Notes under the pieces: model-generated
The model's input: the letters and a program-made list of their open reading frames with translations, nothing else
Told to the model about the DNA's origin: nothing
The model's database searches: none
Made by a program: the position numbers and the translations under genes
DNA from: Prevotella sp.
GTDB lineage: Bacteria > Bacteroidota > Bacteroidia > Bacteroidales > Bacteroidaceae
Length of the DNA: 13,030 nucleotides
Direction of reading: 5' to 3'
Assembly (NCBI GenBank): GCA_017442765.1
Contig: JAFRZC010000140.1
Span: 1-13,030, forward strand
In this document: one piece after another, positions 8,252-12,744 of the stretch
Position numbering within the stretch: position 1 is the stretch's first letter
How the letters are laid out: every line of letters begins with the position of its first letter

Positions 8252-9104
8252 ATTTCTTGTAAACGCCCAAAATCTTCAGGTCGCTGGTGAGCGGGGTGAT
8301 GGCGTCGATGGCCTGGCGGAAGCGCTCCCCGTTACTAAAAGTCACATCGACATAGAACAGGTATTCCCATTCGTGTCCGATGATGGGCAGCGACTGGATT
8401 TTCGTCAGGTTCATGTCGTAGAACGACAGTATGGTGAGCACTTTCGAGAGTGCTCCCTCGGCGTGGGGCAGGGCAAAGACGAGGTTTGCCTTGTCTGGGG
8501 ACAGCTCACCCCCGGCTCCTCCCCGGGGTAGTGATGACCCAGGCTTGCCAGAGGCTGTTTTTTCGTCTTCCACCACGAGGAACCTTGTGTAGTTGTGCTT
8601 GTTGTCCTCAATCTGCTCCTCCAAGATTCTCAGTCCCAACCGTCGCGCCGCCGAGGCGTGGCAGATGGCTGCCCAGCCCTTCCGCCGGTCTCTCGCTATC
8701 AGTTCGGCGGCCCCCGCCGTGTCCTCCGCCTCCACAATCTTCAGTCCGTCGCGACGGCTCAGATAGTGTCGGCATTGCATGAGTGCCACGGGATGGCTGT
8801 GTACCTCGCAGAGCGAGTGCCAGTCATCGTCGGGCAGACAGCAGATGGAATGCTCGATGTGCAGTTTGTACTCGCCCGTCACCACCACCCCCGAGTCGCG
8901 CAGCAGCTCGTAGTTGTGGAGCAGCGAGCCCGCGATGGTGTTCTCTATTGCGGCCATGCCCGCCGCCCTGCCTGCGGCCACCTCGTCGAACACCTCCTCG
9001 AACGTGGCGCAGCACATCAGCTCAATCTCCTCGCCGCCGAAATAGGCATGGGCGGCAATGTCGTGGAACGACCCCACGCGACCCTGTATCGCAACTTTTC
9101 TCAT
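8241..9104 (-). CDS. pheA: Prephenate dehydratase
   Basis: A 287-residue enzyme converting prephenate to phenylpyruvate. The dehydratase domain (1-178) has the GSFHDIAAHAYF start, AAIENTIAGSLLHNYELL (51-68) and the catalytic NYTRFLVV segment with Thr173. A C-terminal ACT domain (205-285) is the usual Phe sensor. Its motifs read GALS (217-220) and IQSLP (236-240), where the classical second motif is ESRP. Between the domains, residues about 182-203 (with PGSSLPRGGAGGELS) form a Gly/Pro-rich linker from a GC-rich DNA block. There is no chorismate mutase domain; that activity comes from the fusion two genes downstream. First structural gene of the operon, about 95 nt after the leader peptide stop and 25 nt after the attenuator. 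Confidence 0.96.
   Translation of the reverse strand: MRKVAIQGRVGSFHDIAAHAYFGGEEIELMCCATFEEVFDEVAAGRAAGMAAIENTIAGSLLHNYELLRDSGVVVTGEYKLHIEHSICCLPDDDWHSLCEVHSHPVALMQCRHYLSRRDGLKIVEAEDTAGAAELIARDRRKGWAAICHASAARRLGLRILEEQIEDNKHNYTRFLVVEDEKTASGKPGSSLPRGGAGGELSPDKANLVFALPHAEGALSKVLTILSFYDMNLTKIQSLPIIGHEWEYLFYVDVTFSNGERFRQAIDAITPLTSDLKILGVYKKYEL
8501..8545. repeat. GC-rich low-complexity block inside pheA
   Basis: The minus strand reads CTACCCCGGGGAGGAGCC and then GGGGGTGAG. This nearly palindromic GC-rich stretch encodes PGSSLPRGGAGGELS between the catalytic and ACT domains. It resembles the small GC-rich dispersed repeats common in Bacteroidetes genomes. Only one copy is in the window, so its repeat nature is inferred. 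Confidence 0.35.
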
Positions 9105-9129
9105 AACTTTTTCTCTACTTATATTATAT

Positions 9130-9169
9130 AATAGAAACAGACCCCTCTCATCGTTGTGAAGTGGGCCTG
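9130..9169 (-). terminator. Attenuator terminator (3:4 hairpin) of the phe operon
   Basis: On the minus strand CAGGCCC (9169-9163) pairs with GGGTCTG (9144-9138): seven pairs, one G-U, with an 18-nt loop that could extend the stem past a bulged A. It is followed by the U-rich run TTTCTATT (9137-9130). Its 5' arm shares CCC (9165-9163) with the antiterminator stem, so the two cannot coexist. Confidence 0.72.
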
Positions 9170-9237
9170 CTTAAATTTCTCATTCGCATCGGAGAGACCT
9201 ACACGGCGAAACCCACTTCACGGCAGCTCGTAAAGTG
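9156..9237 (-). promoter_or_regulatory. Attenuator control region: 1:2 pause hairpin and 2:3 antiterminator
   Basis: Segment 1, CACTTTACG (9237-9229, leader codons 14-16), pairs with segment 2, CGTGAAGTG (9222-9214), over 9 bp with one G-U and a 6-nt loop. Segment 2 also pairs as GTGAAGTGGG (9221-9212) with segment 3, CCCACTTCAC (9165-9156), over 10 perfect bp. A ribosome stalled at the Phe codons would hide segment 1 and free segment 2 for the antiterminator. A ribosome reaching the stop codon (9201-9199) would cover segment 2, so segment 3 forms the terminator. Without translation, 1:2 and 3:4 form and transcription stops. Confidence 0.82.
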
Positions 9238-9276
9238 AAAATAAAAACCGAAAAAATAAGTCTCTTTCCTCATCAT
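9199..9276 (-). CDS. Phe/Tyr-rich leader peptide of the phe operon (pheL-like)
   Basis: A 25-codon frame starting ATG ATG at 9276 and ending TAG at 9199, about 75 nt below the promoter. Residues 7-15 read YFFGFYFHF: five Phe and two Tyr in nine codons, with a sixth Phe at residue 23. E. coli PheL is 15 residues with seven Phe and is used only as a sensor of charged tRNA-Phe. Here the Phe codons overlap segment 1 of the control hairpins, and the stop codon lies 11 nt past the end of segment 2. The Tyr codons suggest that tyrosine starvation may also be sensed, fitting an operon shared by both pathways. The peptide itself probably has no function. The second Met (9273) is an equally possible start. 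Confidence 0.85.
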   Translation of the reverse strand: MMRKETYFFGFYFHFTSCREVGFAV

Positions 9277-9294
9277 GCAAATTTTCTGCAAAGA

Positions 9295-9327
9295 TTTTGC
9301 CAACGATGGCAAAAGGAACATTGTTCC
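9295..9327. promoter_or_regulatory. Two abutting palindromes in the phe leader
   Basis: TTTTGCCA-ACGA-TGGCAAAA (9295-9314) is a perfect 8-bp inverted repeat with a 4-nt loop. It directly abuts GGAACATTGTTCC (9315-9327), a perfect 6-bp dyad around one base. Both lie between the inferred transcription start (about 9350) and the leader ATG, where an RNA hairpin or an operator would act. No known regulator motif is recognised. Confidence 0.5.
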
Positions 9328-9356
9328 GATTTTGCCGAGTGCAGCTAAATTTTCTG

Positions 9357-9387
9357 CAAAGGTAGTGATAAAATTTGAACCTGCAAA
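9357..9387 (-). promoter_or_regulatory. Promoter of the phe leader and operon
   Basis: Minus strand: -33 box TTTG (9387-9384), 19-bp spacer, then -7 box TACCTTTG (9364-9357), matching the Bacteroidetes consensus TTTG-N19-21-TAnnTTTG. The inferred start is near 9350. The -7 box is part of a 15-bp direct repeat, AAATTTTCTGCAAAG, found at 9347-9361 and again at 9279-9293 just before the leader ATG. Confidence 0.8.
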
Positions 9388-9402
9388 TTTTTTTCCTTAA
9401 AA

Positions 9403-9434
9403 TTTGGTGCTTTGAAAAAAATGCCGTACCTTTG
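9403..9434 (+). promoter_or_regulatory. Promoter of the tRNA pair
   Basis: -33 box TTTG (9403-9406), 20-bp spacer, -7 box TACCTTTG (9427-9434), then the tRNA-Thr gene 20 bp later. It is divergent from the phe promoter, with only 15 bp between the two -33 boxes. Confidence 0.8.
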
Positions 9435-9454
9435 CATCCGCTTAAATGGAGCAG

Positions 9455-9527
<73 letters not shown>

Positions 9528-9540
9528 CTTTTTTATGGTT

Positions 9541-9613
9541 GCGGCAGTAGCTCAGTTGGCAGAGCATCAGCTTCCCAAGCTGAGGGTCGCGGGTTCGAGC
9601 CCCGTTTGCCGCT
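9541..9613 (+). tRNA. tRNA-Gly (anticodon CCC)
   Basis: A 73-nt cloverleaf: acceptor GCGGCAG/TTGCCGC (last pair G-U), D arm GCTC/GAGC, anticodon stem TCAGC/GCTGA with loop TTCCCAA, T arm GCGGG/CCCGT around TTCGAGC. No encoded CCA. It starts 13 nt after tRNA-Thr, so the two are probably one transcript. Confidence 0.97.
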
Positions 9614-9625
9614 CTTGGTGTGAAC

Positions 9626-9658
9626 AAAGTGAGGAATGTGTAGGGCTTTTCTCACTTT
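9626..9658 (+). terminator. Possible terminator of the tRNA transcript
   Basis: AAAGTGAG (9626-9633) pairs perfectly with CTCACTTT (9651-9658) across a 17-nt loop, starting 13 nt after tRNA-Gly. The U-run after the stem is short, so the call is tentative. The stretch 9659-9761 shows nothing else that I can name. Confidence 0.4.
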
Positions 9659-9761
9659 TAACATTTCGGCCATTTCTGTGTTCAAATCAACAACTACCGG
9701 GGCGCGGGAGGGTCGTACTGAAAATTTAGTTTTTTCTCTTATTTGGTGCGGAAAAACACAC

Positions 9762-9805
9762 TTTCACTCCCTCTTCACTCTTCTTTCACTCCTCTTTCAC
9801 TCCCC
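9762..9805. repeat. 11-bp tandem repeat, four units
   Basis: Four consecutive 11-bp units with the core TTCACTC: TTTCACTCCCT, CTTCACTCTTC, TTTCACTCCTC, TTTCACTCCCC. This is a different period from the heptamer arrays. The block leads into the 22-bp palindromic units of 9815-9925 and belongs to the 569-bp gene-free stretch after the tRNAs. Confidence 0.85.
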
Positions 9806-9814
9806 TTTTTCTGC

Positions 9815-9925
9815 GAAAGATATATGTTTCGCGTTCCAAAAGACGGTCTTTCACCTTGCGAAAGACCGTCTTTCGCAAGGTGAAACATATATGTCTCACG
9901 ACTGAAAGATATATGTCTCAGGACG
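9815..9925. repeat. Five palindromic units at 22-bp spacing with overlapping hairpins
   Basis: Units begin at 9815, 9838, 9860, 9882 and 9904 (spacing 23, 22, 22, 22). Each starts with a GAAA or AAAA word, has a TTTC or TCTC word 11 bp later, and is nearly self-complementary. Units 1, 4 and 5 have ATATAT centres (GAAAGATATATGTTTC); units 2 and 3 have CGG/CCG centres. Unit 3 can pair with unit 2 (14-bp perfect arms 9839-9852 and 9860-9873, 7-nt loop) or close a 17-bp perfect hairpin (9849-9865 with 9869-9885, 3-nt loop). No protein is coded here. Confidence 0.85.
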
Positions 9926-9931
9926 GGATGC

Positions 9932-9952
9932 GTGATGAGGGAAGAGTGATGA
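9932..9952. repeat. Heptamer remnant I
   Basis: Three units, GTGATGA, GGGAAGA, GTGATGA, directly after the palindromic block. Too short to be certain. Confidence 0.4.
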
Positions 9953-9994
9953 AAGCCTAAGGTGTTGGCATCCAGTGAATTGTGAAAAACGCAA

Positions 9995-10050
9995 AAAACA
10001 GCGGATTTTCCGAGCCCACGTTTGATGAGAACCGAAAAATCCGTTGTTTT
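9995..10050. terminator. Long hairpin, possible bidirectional terminator
   Basis: A 15-bp stem with one G-U: 9995-10009 (core AACAGCGGATTTT) against 10036-10050 (AAAATCCGTTGTT), with a 26-nt loop. A- and U-rich ends on both strands would suit termination of the minus-strand gene ending at 10183 or of transcription coming from the tRNAs. Confidence 0.45.
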
Positions 10051-10055
10051 GCCAA

Positions 10056-10083
10056 TTGAAAATGTTAACCGTTAACATTTCAA
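10056..10083. promoter_or_regulatory. 28-bp near-perfect palindrome
   Basis: AAATGTTAAC and GTTAACATTT are perfect 10-bp arms around a single C (10070), extended by TTGA and TCAA with one extra A on the left. This is operator-like or recombination-site-like geometry, 100 bp beyond the 3' end of the endonuclease-family gene. No promoter points away from it. The rest of 10084-10182 shows no recognisable element. Confidence 0.5.
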
Positions 10084-10182
10084 CTGTTAAAAGTGTAAAA
10101 ACTTAGTCTGTCTTCCTCCCACTTTAGTCCACGAATAGCTCAAATGGCACGAAGACGGGAGAATATGTGTGAGTCGTGAAAA

Positions 10183-11103
10183 TCAGCGGACAAACTTGAT
10201 GCGGGCGAGGATGGGGTAGTGGTCGGAGGGCACGCGCCGGTCGTATTGCTTGAAGCTGATTTCCCGCGGTGCCTGACCGCTCTTCTGCTCGGCCGAGGGA
10301 GCCTTGCGCTCAGTCCAATAGCCGTTGGTGAGCACGCCGAAGCGATCGACCGTGAATCGTGGCGAGACGAAGATGTGGTCGATGCGGCTGTCGGTCTTCA
10401 GGTCGCTGTTGAAATCGTTGAACGTGCCGTTCTCGGCAAAGCGCAGGCGGCAGCACGTATAGCTGTCCTTGAGGATTCCCGACTGCGTGAAGATCTGGTA
10501 GATCTCGTCGTTCTGATCCACATTGAAGTCGCCCGTAAGGATCACGGGAGCCTTCTCACCGGCTATCTCGCGGATTTTCCTCACGACGAGCTTGGCGGCC
10601 TCGCGCCGTGCCACCGTGCCCACGTGGTCCATGTGGAGCGAGAAGAAGTAGAACTTCAGGCGGGTCTTCACATCCTTGAACTGTCCCCACGAGCTGATGC
10701 GCACGCAGGCCGCGTCCCAGCCGAGCCCCGGCGTGTCGGGATGCTCGTTGAGCCAGAAGTCGCCGTTCCGCAGCAGGCGGAGCTTGTCTTTCTTGTAGAA
10801 GATGGCCGAGTGCTCGCCCTGCTCCTTGCCGTCGTCGCGGGCCACGCCGATATGGGCGTAGCCGTCGAGGCGGGCCTCCATGTCGCGGATTTGCCAGATG
10901 AAGCACTCCTGCGTGCCGAAGATGTCGGGCTGCTCGAAGTTCAGCTGGTCGCAGAGCACCTGGCAGCGCTTCGCCCAGACGTTGCCGTTGATGCTGTCGC
11001 CGTCGTTCTTGTTGCGGATGTTGTAGGAGCCTACGTAGAGCTCCTGTGCGCCGATGCTCAGGGTGAGCAACAGGCCGAGGATGAGGGTTGCGGTATGTCT
11101 CAT
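10183..11103 (-). CDS. Secreted endonuclease/exonuclease/phosphatase-family protein
   Basis: 306 residues from the ATG at 11103. An upstream TTG at 11133 is in frame but falls inside the promoter. Residues 1-20 are a signal peptide (MRH, hydrophobic TATLILGLLLTLSIG, cleavage likely after Ala19), with no lipobox Cys, so export to the periplasm or beyond is expected. The DNase I-like EEP fold is complete: SYNIR (26-30), Glu66 in GTQEC, SLHMDH (155-160) with His157, TGDFN (190-194), RIDHIFV (240-246), and the catalytic SDHYPI (293-298). Secreted members of this family cleave nucleic acids or phosphate esters of sugars or lipids. The substrate here cannot be told. It stands alone and shares an upstream region with the divergent threonine aldolase gene. 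Confidence 0.92.
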   Translation of the reverse strand: MRHTATLILGLLLTLSIGAQELYVGSYNIRNKNDGDSINGNVWAKRCQVLCDQLNFEQPDIFGTQECFIWQIRDMEARLDGYAHIGVARDDGKEQGEHSAIFYKKDKLRLLRNGDFWLNEHPDTPGLGWDAACVRISSWGQFKDVKTRLKFYFFSLHMDHVGTVARREAAKLVVRKIREIAGEKAPVILTGDFNVDQNDEIYQIFTQSGILKDSYTCCRLRFAENGTFNDFNSDLKTDSRIDHIFVSPRFTVDRFGVLTNGYWTERKAPSAEQKSGQAPREISFKQYDRRVPSDHYPILARIKFVR

Positions 11104-11130
11104 AATGGTTGATGATAGAAAACTATGGCG

Positions 11131-11138
11131 CAAAAATA
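11131..11138 (-). promoter_or_regulatory. -7 box for the endonuclease-family gene
   Basis: TATTTTTG on the minus strand, matching TAnnTTTG, 27 nt from the ATG at 11103. No TTTG -33 box at the right distance; heptamer array F lies there. It also rules out the in-frame TTG at 11133 as the start. Confidence 0.55.
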
Positions 11139-11145
11139 CAAAAAA

Positions 11146-11173
11146 ACTATGGACTATGGACTATGGTCTGTGA
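11146..11173. repeat. Heptamer array F between divergent promoters
   Basis: Three exact ACTATGG units followed by TCTGTGA. In the phase of array B this reads ATGGACT, ATGGACT, ATGGTCT, GTGAACT. It sits between the -7 box of the endonuclease-family gene (11131-11138) and that of the threonine aldolase gene (11182-11189). Confidence 0.85.
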
Positions 11174-11181
11174 ACTTTTTG

Positions 11182-11189
11182 TATATTTG
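11182..11189 (+). promoter_or_regulatory. -7 box for the threonine aldolase gene
   Basis: TATATTTG matches TAnnTTTG, 52 nt upstream of the ATG at 11242. It decides against the in-frame ATG at 11125, which would lie upstream of the promoter and add 39 residues unlike the family. Confidence 0.6.
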
Positions 11190-11241
11190 CACCGATTTTT
11201 CAACCATTTCCCCAACAAAACCATCAACTAAGAAGACAACC

Positions 11242-12276
11242 ATGATATCGTTTACATGTGATTACAACGAGGGTGCGCACCCTGAGCTGTTGCGCCGCCT
11301 GTCGGAGACGAACATGATGCAGGAGCCGGGTTACGGTGACGACCAGTTTACCATTTCAGCACGACAGCGCATCAGGGAGGCGACGGGCTGCCCCGACGCA
11401 GATGTGATGTTTCTCACAGGAGGTACGCAGACAAATGCAACGGTCATCGACGCGGTGCTGCCGCATTATGGTGCGGTCGTCGCGGCGGATACCGGCCATA
11501 TTGCCGTTCACGAGTCGGGGGCGGTGGAGCTGAGCGGACATAAGGTCATCACGCTTCCCTCACACGATGGGAAGATTGACGCGGCGGAACTTAAAGCGTG
11601 GCTGACCGATTTCTATGCCGATGCCGCCTGGCCGCACATGGCGCATCCAGGCATGGTTTATATCTCGTTTCCCACAGAATATGGAACGATTTATACGCGC
11701 GAGGAGCTGCAGGCCATACAGAGCGTATGTGCTGAATACCGTCTGTGGCTTTTCATCGACGGGGCGCGTCTGGGCTACGGGCTTGCAAGTCCCGCCGCCG
11801 ACATCGACCTGAGGCAGCTGGCGCGTCTGTGCGACGTGTTCTATATTGGCGGAACAAAAGTCGGTGCGCTGTGCGGCGAGGCGGTAGTGTTCCCACGTGG
11901 CAACGCGCCGGAGCATTTCTTCACCATCGTGAAGCAGCATGGCGCGTTGATGGCGAAAGGCCGGCTGCTCGGCGTCCAGTTCGATACGCTTTTCACCGAC
12001 GACCTTTATCTCCGCATCAGCCGTCATGCCATTGATATGGCGACGGAGCTGCGGAAGGTGTTTGCCGACCGGGGCATACCGTTCTATGTCGATTCGCCCA
12101 CCAATCAGCAGTTCCCCATCCTGACAGCCGCGCAAAGGGCACGGCTCGACGGGCGGGTGGCGTATGAGGTCTGGAATCGTCTGGACGACGACCGCCTGGT
12201 AACCCGTTTTGCAACAAGCTGGGCCACACCGGAGTCGCATATTCGTCAGTTAAGAGAAATCTATGAGAAGGCATAG
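11242..12276 (+). CDS. Threonine aldolase-family PLP enzyme (beta-eliminating lyase fold)
   Basis: A 344-residue fold-type I PLP enzyme of the low-specificity threonine aldolase family, which cleaves threonine or allo-threonine to glycine and acetaldehyde. Landmarks: the N-terminal segment SFTCDYNEGAHPELL, YGDDQFT (31-37), FLTGGTQTNATVI (57-69) for the PLP phosphate, His86 in DTGHIAVHE, DGAR (173-176) that binds the PLP ring, and the Schiff-base lysine Lys206 in YIGGTKVGAL. The ATG at 11242 was chosen because the promoter lies at 11182 and the extension to 11125 has no family similarity. It is a single-gene unit ending 27 bp from the convergent membrane-protein gene. Side activity on other beta-hydroxy amino acids is possible. 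Confidence 0.92.
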   Translation: MISFTCDYNEGAHPELLRRLSETNMMQEPGYGDDQFTISARQRIREATGCPDADVMFLTGGTQTNATVIDAVLPHYGAVVAADTGHIAVHESGAVELSGHKVITLPSHDGKIDAAELKAWLTDFYADAAWPHMAHPGMVYISFPTEYGTIYTREELQAIQSVCAEYRLWLFIDGARLGYGLASPAADIDLRQLARLCDVFYIGGTKVGALCGEAVVFPRGNAPEHFFTIVKQHGALMAKGRLLGVQFDTLFTDDLYLRISRHAIDMATELRKVFADRGIPFYVDSPTNQQFPILTAAQRARLDGRVAYEVWNRLDDDRLVTRFATSWATPESHIRQLREIYEKA

Positions 12277-12303
12277 CTCTTCAACTATCTAAATATTGCA
12301 AAA

Positions 12304-12744
12304 CTACCGCCTCGTTCCCCGCGCCACCATGACGACATTGTATGCGGCGACGATAAACAGGGTAAGAAAGGCGATGTAGGCTTGAGCAACAAGGGGAAGC
12401 CCACCGCCCTCGCCTCCGACGGCACCTCCGATGGCAGGCAGGGAGAAACGGGACACGACAGAGGTGAGCACGGCCTTCAGCACATTGAACCCGTCGGCAT
12501 AGATGAACAGCAGTATGCAGCCCACACCACAAAGAACCTTGAGAATACGCTCCATGGCTGTTCCCGACAGGAAATGCCACATGCCAGCCTTCTCCGCCGC
12601 CGGCAGGGTCCTTATCTGACGGATAACACGGTCGGAGAACCCGTTGTCGGGGATTTCCGTTTCCTTAAACTGCGCAAAGAACTGGCTGACGAGTTGCCCG
12701 TCATCCATGCTCAACATTTCATCTTTTATCATCTTTTCTTTCAT
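12304..12744 (-). CDS. Small membrane protein, probable anti-sigma factor
   Basis: 146 residues. A polar N-terminal segment (1-65) contains FKETEIPDNGFSDRVIRQI, a pattern I associate with Bacteroidetes proteins encoded just after ECF-like sigma factors. Two membrane segments are likely, about 66-83 (ILKVLCGVGCILLFIY) and 119-141 (AYIAFLTLFIVAAYNVVMVA), possibly with a third weak one at 88-108; a Gly-rich loop (GGAVGGEGGG) lies between. The ATG overlaps the 3' end of the sigma factor gene by 26 bp, so translation is probably coupled and the products may interact. An N-terminal cytosolic domain tied to the membrane fits an anti-sigma role, but no zinc motif (HxxxCxxC) is present. The role is inferred from context. 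Confidence 0.7.
   Translation of the reverse strand: MKEKMIKDEMLSMDDGQLVSQFFAQFKETEIPDNGFSDRVIRQIRTLPAAEKAGMWHFLSGTAMERILKVLCGVGCILLFIYADGFNVLKAVLTSVVSRFSLPAIGGAVGGEGGGLPLVAQAYIAFLTLFIVAAYNVVMVARGTRR

Noticed and set aside
9315..9327. LexA-type operator GAAC-N-GTTC
   Set aside because: The half-site spacing is three bases rather than the four of that operator, and there is no SOS-related gene nearby.
9815..9925. CRISPR array
   Set aside because: Units are 22 bp with no room for spacers; the repeats are palindromic variants joined end to end and there are no cas genes.
9896..10078. A 60-residue minus-strand frame in the gene-free stretch
   Set aside because: It spans the hairpin and repeat DNA, has no promoter and shows no protein-like composition or motif.
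10219..11112. A 297-residue plus-strand frame opposite the endonuclease-family gene
   Set aside because: It is rich in Val/Ala/Leu/Asp in the manner of an antisense shadow of a GC-rich gene, has no motif, and the minus-strand gene has all its catalytic residues.
11104..11133. A ten-residue extension (TTG start) of the endonuclease-family protein
   Set aside because: It overlaps the -7 box, and the signal peptide begins naturally at the ATG at 11103.
11125..11241. A 39-residue N-terminal extension of the threonine aldolase
   Set aside because: It includes the heptamer array and the TATATTTG box and has no family similarity. The ATG at 11242 fits the family.
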